DNA from: Antennarius striatus
Taxonomy: Eukaryota; Chordata; Actinopteri; Lophiiformes; Antennariidae
Direction of reading: 5' to 3'
Assembly (NCBI RefSeq): GCF_040054535.1
Contig: NC_090780.1
Coordinates: 5,356,001-5,420,000 of the forward strand
DNA length: 64,000 bases
Below the pieces are notes generated by a model that searched no databases, was not told the DNA's origin, and worked only from the letters and a program-made list of their open reading frames with translations. Positions 1-11,478 of this stretch are shown here, piece after piece (the stretch's first letter is position 1; every line of letters starts with the position of its first letter). The position numbers and the translations under genes are program-made.

Positions 1-42
1 AGGCTGGATTAAAAGTCAGCTAGAGGAACACAGGAGCAGTGG

Positions 43-249
43 CTAGAGCTGAAAATGTTTACGTAGGAGTACATAGATAGCCTGTGGATTCTGCCGCACA
101 TCAATCTCACCATTCCTTATTCCAAATCGCACAACATCCTTTGCTCTGCCCCTCAGGTGGATGACAATCTCCTCAGCCTGATGTTCTACCTGAATATTGC
201 TCTTCCTAATGTAGGTTCTCATTATATCCTCCGATTCACCAACAGCCAT
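43..249 (-). other. Unrecognised ORF, possibly a retroelement gag-capsid fragment
   Basis: A 68-codon minus-strand ORF. The central part (AEEIVIHLRGRAKDVV, then IYVLLRKHF) has the rhythm of an LTR-retrotransposon capsid: a helix ending in L-x-G-x-A-x-D followed by a helix with L-x-x-F. This is a resemblance only; no zinc knuckle or protease follows. The 431-673 LINE fragment interrupts the same stretch, and the ORF at 807-1109 may be another part of the same old element. Chance coding is possible. Confidence 0.25.
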
Positions 250-430
250 TGTATCTGAACTTTCCCCTCTGAATGTAGGTGGCTCCTCGCCTATGAGTGA
301 CCAGTTGGACCTGGGAGAGATCTAGTGTCTGGCTGGGCAGATATTTTTCCTTCCTGCATGTATCTCTGTGGGCCGTGTGCACCGTAGCTGAATGGGTCAA
401 TGTGAGGTGTGATGCAGGGGTCAATGTGTA

Positions 431-673
431 TCCATCCATCCATCTTCTTCCGCTTATCCGGGGTCGGGTCGCGGGGGCAGCAGTTTAAGCAGGGAAGCCC
501 GGACTTCCCTGTCCCTAGCCACTTCGTCTAGCTCCTCTGGGAGAATCCCAAGGCGTTCCCAGGCCAGCCGGGAGACATATTCTCTCCAGCATGTCCTGGG
601 TCGTCCCCGGGGCCTCCTCCCGGTAGGACATGCCCGGAACACCTCACCAGGGAGGCGTCCAGGAGGCACTACA
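431..673 (-). mobile_element. Rex3/RTE-like LINE, 3'-end fragment with target-site duplication
   Basis: Read on the minus strand it encodes the end of a LINE ORF2 (MPPGRLPGEVFRACPTGRR, then LAWERLGILPEELDEV) and finishes in a short GGAT-type tail (tccatccatcc on the plus strand). The 9-mer caatgtgta occurs at 422-430 and again at 674-682, directly outside both ends, and reads as the target-site duplication of a 5'-truncated insertion. Related fragments lie at 5832-6125, 12725-12950, 40900-42240 and 53650-53915. The family name rests on the C-terminal motif and GATG-type tail. Confidence 0.8.
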
Positions 674-806
674 CAATGTGTAGTGTGTCAAAATACTATT
701 GGCAATCTGCTGTCCTGTCTGTTGTACAACGTGATCCTTTGGTCAGCAAATCTCACTTCATCAGGTATAGGGTCTGGGACAGCGCTCTGAGATGGGTGTA
801 ACCCAT

Positions 807-1109
807 CTATAGACTGATCATAGGGTGAGGGTACAAGTCGAATTCAACAGGACTGTCCACAGGATCAATAACTATACATGTTTCATCCCTCACTCGATCA
901 GCACGTAATGAAAATGGGACAGGTGTGAGATTTAACCCAAATGCGATATCCCTACCCCAACTGACAAGGGTTCCATCAAACATACCAGGCTGACCAGAGC
1001 TCATGTTTTGTTTTTTTAAACAAAGTCTCCACTCATATAATATTGACAATGAAGTCGAGAGTCCACCACAAAGGAATACAGCTCCAATGATGCAGTTATG
1101 AGAAGACAC
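807..1109 (-). other. Unrecognised 100-codon ORF
   Basis: A minus-strand ORF of 100 codons that I do not recognise. It contains RADRVRDETCIVIDPVD and has fewer low-complexity residues than a typical shadow ORF. It lies just beyond the 431-673 LINE insertion, so it may belong to the same older element as the ORF at 43-249. There is no matching exon structure nearby. Confidence 0.15.
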
Positions 1110-2854
1110 CAGCCCGGTCCGACAGGCATCGACGAGTCACGGCACCAATGTGACCGATGTACAGTATGTCTTCTCTACATTAATTACACTCAAGTGTTAC
1201 ATATGTTACATATGTAAGAATACATGTACACTTTTTTCTTCTCATGAGTTAGCTTGTATGAGGTACAAAAAGATTCACAAACTTTTGCAATAATGTTGTA
1301 AGCAATAACACATATAAAAAATCTACAGTGACAATTTCATAGTTTCACACATACATAAATAAAACTTTCATGCATAGAAACAAATTTAAAATTGTGAAAA
1401 TGGATAGTCATACTTGTATACGTGTTGTTTTTCTTGGCTTTCTCTTGTAAGTTAAGTGCTTCTCCACATTGGTGTCTTTTTCTTCCTTCACTTTCTTCAA
1501 AGCTGTCTTGCAGCCCTGGACAGGAAGTGAGTATTTAAGATATGCAGTTTCTGAAACAAGCCTTTCATTTATATTCATGTCACTCAACTCATGTTGTGTA
1601 GCAATAGTGTATTTTTATGGTTCTCCATCACCTTTGCACTTTAGGTAGAATGAAAGTGGCTTTGTTTTATCTGAGCAGATTTATCAAGAATAATGTCAGG
1701 GATCAATTCTTATCTTAATAAAAAAGAATAATTCCCTATTGTTACTGGCTAAATCTGTAAAATTACCTTCGATAAATAGAAAGCTAGGTGTAGGCCAAAG
1801 TGAGGAAATAATGTAGTTCCTGTATATTAAATCTGTCCTAAGTGTATTAAAGTGTGGATTATTTTCACAAATGATATGAGAAGAGATATGCACTTGAATA
1901 TATGCACTAGATTATAATTGAAGAAAGCTTAAAATGTGATCGAGAGTGTGAATAACACATTATCAAAAAGTGATTAACTATTAAAGAAGCATATCCTCTT
2001 TGTGAACTTTGACCACACTTGACCATGACCTAAATTTTCAGATAAGAAAATGGGCTCATAGGCCTCCTGTGAAGCTATTTTTAAAAGGCTTTGTCCCTGT
2101 GAGGCTTGAATTAATGAAAGTCAGTGACTTTTTCTTTTTCTTTCAAGGAGTTCCTATGTGGAGGAACTAACTGCCTTGAACAAAGTAGTTGCCATGTCAG
2201 CTTCTGAGTGAGGAACAAAGAGTCTCGCTGTGGCACATACCATTAGAATAGATATAGGACAGTTAAATAACACTTGGTATATTTCCATGTTTTGGTTCTA
2301 AATATATTCTTGTCTGTGCTCTGCAAGGTGAGGTTTCAAACTTCAAGTCTCTTCAATATGTAAAAATGCCTGCATGTGTGCCAAAATGAATCAGTCTACA
2401 GAAAGAGTGTGTTTCAGAGGTGGAAACATCTCCTTATAGTAAATTATAATGTCTTATTGATAAAAATAACTTGCACTTTTGTATGCTTTGCTGAATGTAA
2501 TTTGACAAGTGCTGCACTGTTAAAAAGAAACCAGTGTTTATTATAGTATGTAGAAAATATTTGAAACTGTCGATTATTTTTCACTCTAATAACAACCAAG
2601 CCGCAGTTCTGATTTTAATGAATGGAGCTATCATCTGACACGTGCTGCAGTATGTTATTAATCTATCTTAGATTTAACAATACATTGACATGTTCTGAAA
2701 TAAATTAAGGTTCTGAGTTATTTTTGATTTCATAGCATTGCGTTTTACTTGTCATTAGAAAATATACCACATTGCAACCAGTGGGAGATGGAGAATCTTA
2801 ATTTTCTATCATAAGCTTCTCGTAACACACCTACAGTGGATCTAGAAATTATTC
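1110..2854. other. AT-rich intergenic DNA, no gene seen
   Basis: No ORF with recognisable content, no clear repeat family and no RNA gene was seen. The stretch is AT-rich with short homopolymers and looks like ordinary decayed intergenic sequence upstream of the Tc1-like element. Confidence 0.6.
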
Positions 2855-2859
2855 ATAGC

Positions 2860-4225
2860 ACATGACTTTTTTGCACATTTTATTACAACCTGATTCCAAA
2901 ATGGAATAAATGCAGTATTTTTCAAATGATCTTTTTCCTCAAATTCCAAACTCACCACCCCACAATGGCAATAAAAGAAAAAAATTTGTTATTTTCACAC
3001 TTTCGCAAATTTATTGAAAGTAAATAAAACGTCACATGTACATAAGTTTTCACAGCCTTTGTCACAAAGTGCAAAATTAAGCTCAGGTGCAGGACTCCAT
3101 TGGATCCATCGTTGAAATGTTCCTACAGCTTAATTGGAGTCAACCTGTGATAAGAACCCACATGTGACAGTGTGCAGTTTATATGAAACTACAAAGCATC
3201 CTTGAAGTCAAAGGAATTGTTTGGATTGTCATGAGGCACAAACCTGGGAAAGAGTACAGAAATATTTTGCGGCTTTGCATATTTCAATGAGCACAGTGGC
3301 CTCAGTCAACTGTAAATGAAAGAAGTTCAGAACCACCAGGATTATTCCTAGACCTGACTGCCTTTCAGAACGATTGTGAATAAAGGCAGGGACTGACCAA
3401 GACCCCAACAATGGGCCCTCTGTCCAAGTTTCAGAGGTCCTCTGTGGAGAGAGCAGAACCTTCCGTCTCTGCAGCACTAAGGCGTGTATGGTAGTCAGAG
3501 TGGTAGACAGATGATGGTGCTTCTAGTGGAAGGCACATGGCAACTCACCTGAAGTTTGTCAAAAGGCACCTGAAAGACTCTCAGATCATGAGAAAAAAAA
3601 AATTCTGGTCTGATGGTGAACAACTGAACTCAGCCATCATGTTTGCAGTAAACCAGGCACTGTTCATTGTCTGGCCAATACCATCCCCACAGTGAATCAT
3701 ATTGTTGACAGCATCATGCTTTGAGGATGTTGTTCAGCAGCAGGGACTGAGCGACTACTCAGGATTGAGGGAAAGATGAATGCTGCAATGTCCAGAGAGA
3801 TTGTGGATGAAAACCTGCTGGAATCTACAGAGAAATCTGAAAATGGCTGTGCACTGACACTCCCCATCAAACCTGATGGAGCTTGAGAGGTGCTGAGTGA
3901 ATGGATGAAAATGTCCAAAGACAGGTGTTCCAAAATTGTGGCATCATGTTCATAAAAACTTCAGGCTGTTTGGCTGCTGCCAAAGGTGTATCAACAAAGT
4001 ATTGACCAAAGCTGTGAATACTTATGTGCATATTATGTCTACGTTTTTCAGTTGTAATAAATTTGCAAACATTTGCAAAAAAATTATTGTTATTATGGGG
4101 TGTTGTGTGCAAAACTGTGAGTGAAAAAAGAATTCCATTTTGGAATGAGGCCGAAGAGAAGAAAAGAAGAGAAGAAGAAAATGCTGGCAAAACTGACATT
4201 GAACCAATGTCAGTACTTTCCACAA
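2860..4225 (+). mobile_element. Tc1/mariner (Tc1-like) transposon, inactivated copy
   Basis: The layout and many phrases match fish Tc1-like elements. The transposase C-terminal region is visible on the plus strand around 3780-3960 (gagagattgtggatgaaaac, then gaaaatggctgtgcac, then ggtgtatcaacaaagtattg). The typical 3' region follows (gaatacttatg, then ttattatggggtgttgtgtg). The ends carry an imperfect inverted repeat: attccaaaatggaat near 2895 and attccattttggaat near 4131. Frameshifts and stops break the coding region. The exact outer ends and TA duplication are uncertain. Confidence 0.75.
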
Positions 4226-4374
4226 GCACTGTATTTAGTGAATTTGAATTTATAAATAGCAATTCCTTAATGTTCTGTAAATCAAGTGTTCTGCTTACTT
4301 GTGTACGGTAAGAAAGGACATTACACAACAAAAACACTGATAGGTTTTTCTTTGCTGTTTTTCTTTGCCGCCAG

Positions 4375-5597
4375 ACATGGCGGACACTATCCAGTGAGGG
4401 TCCTTAGGCAAGACCCTTAATGCTATACCAGCCTACCTCAGTCATGAGCGAACACAATGAAGACAGAGTCATACCGGCTCGGACGTCGCCCGGGTTAATA
4501 AGGTCCGCATCAGTTGCTAGGGACCCAGGGAAATCTGATGAGAAATGGGTTACTGGAACAAGACACACATGGACAAGGGCGGAGAATACGGAGTTGTTGG
4601 AATACTACTACACGAGTAATCCCAGAGAGAGGGGATATATGGGGCGGATGTGGGACCAATGGATGCTTCGAAACCCACAATCAAGGCTAACAAAGAAACA
4701 GCTGTTAGCCCAGTGTTCCAACATCCGTAACCAAAAAACGCTATCACAACTAGAGATCGATGAAATAGTACAACAATGCTACAGCAAGGGGGAGCCAGGA
4801 CGCCAGGTCAGCGGGGGGATTTCACCATCCCGTCCCCACAATCAGAGATTGGGTACCAAGCCCCAAGAGATATAGACAGCCTCAATACAAGAGCTGCTGA
4901 CCTGAGAAGTAAGATCGTGACCCAAATGGAAACTTGGAGCCTCCGACAAATACCAAAGCTAAGTTGTCAAGTATCTTCAGAAGATCTGCTAGAAGATGTG
5001 ATTGCTGCGATAAGAACCATCCCCACAGGGAACATAACTGAGACCAACAAGCTGATTCACAGTACAGTAACAGTAACCCTCGAGATGCTCGGATATAAGA
5101 TCAACACAGGGCATAACAAACAATACCCTCCATGGAAGAGATGGTTAGAGGCCAAGATAAAGGCGACATGGAGAGAAGTCAGCCAGCTAGCCGAGCTACA
5201 GAAGGGGAACATGGTGAATAAAGGGGCACCCAGGAAATACAGCAAGCTCTCCATACCTGAAGCACTCGAAACTGCCAAACAGAGACTAACGGCTCTGGCT
5301 ACCCGACTTAAGAGATACACCAAGGAGATAGAGGCCAGGAGAATAAACAAGACCTTCTCCACGCAGCCAGCAAAGGTGTACTCTCAGTGGCAGGGAAATA
5401 GCATCCGGTCAGACCCACCAGGAGCTGAGGTGGAGAAATACTGGAAGGGCATATGGGAAAGAGAAGCCTCACACAACACCGATGCCCAGTGGCTAGTGGA
5501 CCTGAGGACTGACCACAGCTGCCTCCCAGAACAAGAACCAGTAACCATCTCAATGGCAGACATCCAAGAAAGAGTGTCAAAGATGAAGAGATTAAAG
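4375..5597 (+). mobile_element. R4/Dong-type LINE, 5' part, truncated at a microsatellite
   Basis: Two overlapping ORFs cover one protein with a frameshift near 4776-4800. The first (4420-4875) carries a Myb/SANT-like stretch (RHTWTRAENTELLEYYYTSN), often seen at the N terminus of site-specific LINE proteins. The second (from 4776) runs through PPWKRWLEAKIKATWREVSQL and EVEKYWKGIWE to ADIQERVSKMKRLK. This is the segment that precedes the reverse-transcriptase domain in R4/Dong-like elements of fish as I recall them. Reading stops exactly where an (ATCT)n tract begins, so the RT and endonuclease domains are absent. Confidence 0.6.

Positions 5598-5691
<94 letters not shown>
5598..5691. repeat. 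(ATCT)n microsatellite
   Basis: About 23 perfect tetranucleotide units fused directly to the truncated LINE ORF. It follows the sequence attaaag, resembling the ataaag-(tatc)n 3' tail of another repeat seen at 57620. Confidence 0.97.
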
Positions 5692-5831
5692 CATGTATAG
5701 TACAGTGTTCTCATTAGTGTACGTCCTTGAATCTTAGACCCCCATTTTTTGAGCACGATCATCAGACAACGTATGTCCCTGGGACATAAGCTTTAAATAC
5801 TTATAATAATAAACATCAGTATTACCTTTAT

Positions 5832-6125
5832 CTCCATCCATCCATCCATCCATCCATCTTCCACCGCTTATCCGTAGTCGGGGACAGCAGCTTTAACAGG
5901 GAGCCCCAAACTTCCCTTTCCCCGGCCACATCCACCAGCTCTGACTGGGGGATTCCAAGGCGTTCCCAGGCCAGTGTTGAGATATAATCCCTCCACCTGG
6001 TCCTGGGTCTGCCCCGAGGTCTCCTCCCAGCTAGACGTGCCAGAAACACCTCCCTAGGGAGGCGTCCCGGAGGCATCCGCACCAGATGCCCAAACCACCT
6101 CAACTGACTCCTTTCCACGCGAAGG
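5832..6125 (-). mobile_element. Rex3/RTE-like LINE, 3'-end fragment
   Basis: The minus-strand ORF 5828-6118 reads ERSQLRWFGHLVRMPPGRL, then WRDYISTLAWERLGIP, the conserved C terminus of this LINE family. The (TGGA)n tail is at 5835-5859 (tccatcca on plus). It is a 5'-truncated dead copy that abuts a MITE-like segment starting near 6145. Confidence 0.8.
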
Positions 6126-6144
6126 AGCAGCGGCTCTACTGTGA

Positions 6145-6400
6145 TAGAATATTTGGAAAAAATGCTCTACACACTGCTGGCAAATCGGATAACAACAAGA
6201 TTGACCTCCATATCTGAATTTTAGGCCTATCTATCCATACTGCTTTTAGGAAGTGTCCAAATGCTATCTTGCTTTGTTTAGACTGGGCCACATTATTGGT
6301 TGAACTGACAAGTTACCATAGCAAAAACCTCAGGGCGGAGGCATCCTCCACACTCCATATTGCTCATCGGCTCTTGTGGCGCGTAGAGGCCAGCCAGTGC
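6145..6400. repeat. Diverged left part of the 'ttcagactg' MITE family
   Basis: The run acactgctggcaaatcgga, then aagtgtccaaatgctatctt and tgtttagactgggccaca, parallels 13970-14100 almost phrase for phrase. It is a decayed copy of that short inverted-repeat element. The end is not recognisable here. Confidence 0.6.
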
Positions 6401-6839
6401 GAGTAAGACCATAGATCAAAGCACCAGATCAAAGCCTACCTGCTTTGATCTATGATCCGAGATATTTTCTATCCTGAGATATTTTGGACGAATCTCAGGA
6501 AACAGATGAGATAAAAAGACAAAACAAACGGCGTTATATTGAGGGAGGCAAGGGGATGAAAATTAGATCACAGCATTGACCTTAAAAACTAGGCCAAGGT
6601 CATATCTTCACTTTCATACCTTTTTAGGTACACATCTCTGAAACCTCATGACAAATAGAATGCACCAATTACTGTGGGTCTGAGAGGACTGTAATTTCAT
6701 CTGTGCTGTATGTCATGCATATATGGTACATTTGACAAAGTTGACTATGACTATGAATTTGTTGGATCATGGGTCTTTTATTATATAACCCTGACTTATG
6801 AAAGTAGTTCAGGGTAAAATTTTGAATTCAGGGGTATCG

Positions 6840-7381
6840 CAGGAAGTTGCAGGTTCTGCCTCCCTTGTTCTTCTTGAGACTCCTCGGCGTAGAATAAGTG
6901 ACTAGTCGCTCCAACTAGTGCTGACTGTTCCGGCTACCACAGCATTGGTGGAGCGGTCATTCTCAGCCCTGAAAAGACTGAACACATATTGTCAGAACAG
7001 GACTGATCAAGGACGACTTTCTTCACTGGCACTGATCTCAATTGAGACAGACAGACTTTTAAAACTGAAGGAAGATACAGACAAGTTATTGATGCGTATG
7101 TTCAGAGGGAGCGGCACATGGACTTCAATGACAAGTAAAAAACCTGGCAGGTAAAACAGGTAGGTAACAACATAACGTTGTTTTAATCAAATGTGTTTAT
7201 TTGTGCGGTTCAGTTTGCATGTGAAAATAATTGTGCTATGAGACTTTCAACATAACCCACTCACTGTTTGTAATTAAATGGTGAATAAACTACACTGTAG
7301 GTTCATATATTTGTAAATCGGATCATGCGATCATGATGAAATCGGTGCCTCACCAGCCATGAACTTCACCGCACGTCACTG
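6840..7381 (+). mobile_element. hAT transposon remnant: transposase C-terminal dimerisation domain plus right terminus
   Basis: The ORF at 6918-7154 encodes LTVPATTALVERSFSALKRL followed by RLSSLALISIE. This is the hAT dimerisation motif (V-P-A-T-x-A-x-x-E-R-x-F-S). The 3' end near 7345-7381 (gtgcctcaccagccatgaac, then accgcacgtcactg) reads in reverse complement as a hAT-type end beginning cagtg. The N-terminal BED finger and catalytic DDE region are missing and no left end was found, so the copy cannot be autonomous. Confidence 0.75.
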
Positions 7382-7651
7382 CTCACAGGGCATTTATTGC
7401 CAGCTTGGCCTTTATTACTTTTTTAAAATAGCTAGGATATTCCTTGTGTATTTGTTACTAAACCTGTTGCCATAACGACACTTGACATGTTTGTATCCGT
7501 CTTTTTTACTCCGTAGTTTTCTCTTTGAATGAGATTGTGTACTCATTTCGTGACCTTTTTTGCTCCAACACACCACGGACGACCGGAAATTTCGCTTCGA
7601 CTGTCGGCAAACCGACTCGTCTATTATCGGAATTACGGTATAATTGCGTCG

Positions 7652-7659
7652 TGACGTCA
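7652..7659. promoter_or_regulatory. Full palindromic CRE (TGACGTCA) in the presumptive yod1 promoter
   Basis: TGACGTCA is the consensus CREB/ATF site. It sits in a locally CpG-rich patch (gcgtcgtgacgtcacgtcgacg) about 70 bp upstream of a good splice donor (ag|gtaaga at 7729/7730). That arrangement would suit the promoter and noncoding first exon of yod1, whose coding starts at 9219. Transcription start is not visible from sequence alone. Confidence 0.45.
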
Positions 7660-7729
7660 CGTCGACGTAAAGGCACTACGGTTTTTCTTGAATGTTTATT
7701 GTTTTGTGCCGGATTGCAGGCAACAGTAG
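7660..7729 (+). other. yod1: Possible noncoding first exon of yod1
   Basis: The sequence ends in caacagtag|gtaaga, a strong 5' splice site, and lies just downstream of CpG-rich sequence with a CRE. The yod1 coding exon has an acceptor right before its ATG (ggcag|gATG at 9218), which requires an upstream exon. This stretch is the best candidate I see; the 5' limit is a guess. Confidence 0.35.
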
Positions 7730-9218
7730 GTAAGAAAACAACATAACTAGTTGTGTAATGACTTATTGTGTCATATGTCTTGTCGATAAATGACCTGACG
7801 TTTTTCTAGAATGTGTCAGTGTCTGATCGGGTGCAACACGCTGGGGAAATGTGTAGTTAATGTCCATTGGCAGATTAGCATGCTAAAGGTAGCCGTTGAC
7901 AATGTAACATGATACGGCTAGCCCCAGTTGGAGTCCGGGCTGGTCGCGTTCACGTTTCGAGCTTTAATATTTCTTGGTTATTATGTTGGAATACTTGATA
8001 CATGGCTTCACACAATTATGCGGTTTTTTTATTTTTATTTTTGCTTGTCTCGGAGCGTTTGTGCTTTGTCTTTGGTTTTGTCGCGTTTGTGTTGCGTCGT
8101 GAACGTTCACTGACAATAAAACAAAGAGTCACGTGCTTCCCGTAGCTGCCTGTCCATCAGCAGTTCGATTGTGTCGTTCTGTCCATGCAGAAGGTTTCAT
8201 TGGAACATAGAAGATGGAATAATGTAGAGTTCCTGGCACCATCGTTTGTTATTGTGTTGCATTTGCTGAGAAATGCAATTAGCCAGTGAACGTGAATACA
8301 AAGAAGATAACTTCTTATAACTTAAGCTATAGTTTTCACACCTAACTCAATCAGTGATTTTTGTTCAAAGTTTATTCATGTTGTCTGAATGGTCAAAATG
8401 TCCTGCCCAGTGGTACGTTTGGGAATCTGATGGTGTTGGAGTGTCACACAGGCAAATTTACATTAAAACTATTGCATAAATGAGGGACTTTTCTTATGTT
8501 TTATTTCATCATACTTTTCTTTACAGTATCTTGCCATCTCACAGAATGTGCAGTTTTGAATAGTAACTCAAAATTGTGATAATTCACAAAAAGTAAAGAC
8601 AGTCAGACATTGTCTTTGTGTGGTTGTTGTCGTTCATAGGATGAAGGAAAGTGCTATATATGTCGGAATCTTCAGGAATTTCAAAGTGATTCTTTATATT
8701 TTTTTAAAATGGTAATCATTTTTTGTTTCATTCAAACTTTACTATTATAGGAATATGAAAAGGTAAAAGGCGTTTGAAAAGCTAAAATGTTCTCTCCTGT
8801 TTTTGTACTTTTTCAGTAGAACACTGAAAAAGTACACTTCACCAAGTACTTCACACTATTCAGTCATGATGAATCAATTTTGTGGAGATGTAAAATTAAA
8901 ACCAGCAAAGAAAAATATGTTGAATCAGCATTAAAAAATTGGTTTTTCTTCTATTTTTAAAGGCTGTATCACTAGACTGACAAATGTTTGATTTTCTGAA
9001 TGCCAAGACTCAGAAACAAAATACTGATTAGACGTGAGTGATTGGGTCAATTACAGTTTGTTTTTAATAATCAATAACTAACATTTATATTCTTTTGTTG
9101 GCTTATATGTCATAACCATTGCATCTTCTTGATAATTTACACAAACAAAGCCATACCAAATAGTGTCTGTAACTCAAGCTGTATTTTTCTGACATTCCGT
9201 CATGTTATCGTAGGCAGG
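7730..9218 (+). other. Presumptive yod1 intron 1, no other gene seen
   Basis: AT-rich sequence without a recognisable coding segment. A 61-codon ORF at 7928-8113 has no family resemblance and is treated as chance. Confidence 0.4.
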
Positions 9219-10485
9219 ATGTTGCGGCTTCGCTGTAAGACCAAAAATGGGAGTCACATAATGCAGGGGTTGACTCATCAATCTTGTGTGCAAGAGCTGA
9301 AGAGTAAAGTGGAGGAGCTGACTGGGATCCCCTGTGATGTGCAGAAAATTATGGTTGGTTATCCACCCTGTAGCCTTGATCTTCGAAATGGAGATGCCCA
9401 CCTCAAGGATTATCCCATCAAATCAGGTATATCGTCAAGAATCCAAAGTATTCAAATAAAATGAAGCAAAGTCATTAAAAAAAGAATTTCATTAAATTTT
9501 ATAATAAATAATTCCTATCAAAAGAATTGGCTAACGCTGCGAGAGTCCCAAACAAAATTCACCCCATTTATTGAAGTCTATTAAAATTTCGAAAGCTTGC
9601 TCCTCTTTTCCCTTGGTCGGTTCGGGTTCAATGCCAACTTTCTGCTTTTTATTTCCAATATACAGTATTCAAATCTTTAAGTCAGCCAATTGGTAGCCAC
9701 CGGTAAGTTAGTTATTTCCTCTTAACTCATTACTCCAGAATCTTACTGTGTGTGTGTCTTTGTTTGTGTGTGTGTTGTCCTCTCCAGGAGACACACTCAT
9801 TGTTGAGGAAGAGAAGAACAAGCTTAAGTCTCAGGATCACCCTACTGTAACTAAAGTACCGCGTCTGAATGCATCACCCGTATTGGCACGTCGAGTTGTC
9901 CCGGCTGATAACTCTTGCCTTTTCACCAGTGTGTATTATGTGGTGGAAGGTGGTGTATATGACCCTGCTTGTGCCCCAGAAATGCGAGGCCTCATTGCTC
10001 AGATTGTGTCAAGTGACCCGACAGCTTACTCAGAAGCAGTTCTAGGAAAAACCAACGAGGAATACTGTGCTTGGATCAGACGTGATGATACCTGGGGAGG
10101 AGCCATCGAGGTCTCAATTTTATCCAAGTTTTACCAATGTGAGATCTGCGTGGTGGACACTCAGACAGTCCGAGTGGATCGCTTTGGGGAAGATGCTGGC
10201 TACCACAAACGTGTGCTGCTCATCTATGATGGTATTCATTACGACCCACTTCAGAAAGAAACACCTGGCTCTGACGTGCCACCCCAGACTATCTTCTCCA
10301 CCACTGATGACATAGTCTTGGCCCAGGCTCTTGAGCTGGCAGATGAGGCTCGCCGCAAGCGGCAGTACACAGACGTTAACAGATTTGCATTGCGCTGCAT
10401 GGTGTGCCAGACAGGCCTGGTGGGACAAAAGGAAGCTCGTGAACATGCCAAGGAAACTGGCCACACCAATTTTGGTGAAGTGTGA
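9219..10485 (+). CDS. yod1: yod1, ubiquitin thioesterase OTU1 (two coding exons)
   Basis: YOD1 is an OTU-family deubiquitinase that works with p97/VCP in ER-associated degradation. Coding exons are 9219-9426 and 9788-10485. The join splits a Gly codon (TCAG|gtatat, ctccag|GAGAC) and gives 301 residues. The N-terminal UBX-like domain starts [11 protein letters not shown]. The OTU domain has catalytic Cys113 in ADNSC and His220 in DGIHYDP, and a C-terminal C2H2 finger uses Cys273, Cys276, His289 and His295. All catalytic and zinc positions are intact. I chose the ATG at 9219 because it follows an acceptor (ggcag|gATG); the longer ORF from 9129 would be intronic. Human YOD1 has a longer N-terminal extension. 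The neighbour downstream, c1orf116, is the same as in human. Confidence 0.96.
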
Positions 10486-11470
10486 GTGTTTTGGGGTATT
10501 TTGTTCTTTCTTGCTCTCACAAATACAACCACCACCGACCCCATGTCCCACATCTGGCAACTGTTTGACTGTTTGTGTGATCCTCTACCTCACATTGTCT
10601 AATGATGTCCATGGAGAATCTGCAGACACTGTTCTCAGCCGTTAACCAATGTTCAATATTATTTCAAATTGCTCTCAGTAAAGTCAGAAACGTTACTCCA
10701 GTGTTCTTTTGTCAGTGAACCAAGATTTAGTCTGTCTAGTATGTTTTCTGTTAAAATGGGTTGATAGAAATATGCAAACAATTCTTAGGATTTATTTTGA
10801 TATGAGTGTGAAATGACTGAGTAAGTGAACCCTTTTACGAAAAACATAAAAACTCTGCTGTCTACATCTAGAAGGCTTTAAAGCATTCTCTAAGAATTAT
10901 TTACAATATTAAGAGATGATCCACCATTTTCTCAAGAGCACCATGCAAAGTTAAACTGTTATTCATCATGTATGATCTTTTTTATTTGCCGTGTATCAGA
11001 TATACAGGTGTCCATTACAAAAATGTATAAATTAAATTTTAGATTTTTCAAGACTGATGAGCTGAATAATACTTGGCTAGGTACCTCATCTTTAGACAAG
11101 ATTTCCATTTCAACTGACTAAGCAGTGGCCCTTGAGATTGAAGTTCTATATCTCTGAAAATGTCACCATCACAAATTATCCTAAATATGTACGTATGTCA
11201 GACTTTCTTTCCTTGATATTGCAATATGTTTTATCTGTGGGTTACATTAAATTTGATTAGAAAAAAACTAATGGTGCTGAATACACATTTTACATAATCT
11301 GTAGCTTTTTTTTCTTCTAATGGACGTGTGGCAATTTTTTATGTGTGGCAGTCTAATTTTCAAACTTCATGGTGTAAGAACTAAGATTTTTTTTGGAGTG
11401 TTTTTTGTTTTATATTGCAACATATTTTTAAAAATTCATAAAGCTTGATGAGGCATTGGAGTTTTGCATT
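10486..11470 (+). other. Presumptive yod1 3' UTR and flank
   Basis: No coding segment is recognisable. Sequence is AT-rich; YOD1 transcripts in other vertebrates have long 3' UTRs. A clear AATAAA close to the stop was not found. Confidence 0.4.
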
Positions 11471-11478
11471 ACAGCATG

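Noticed and set aside
5598-5691. CRISPR-like or satellite array
   Set aside because: Simple tetranucleotide repeats without spacers; an ordinary microsatellite in a vertebrate genome.
9129-9218. Upstream start for yod1 at 9129
   Set aside because: The extra residues are not YOD1-like and an acceptor (ggcag|g) sits right before the 9219 ATG.
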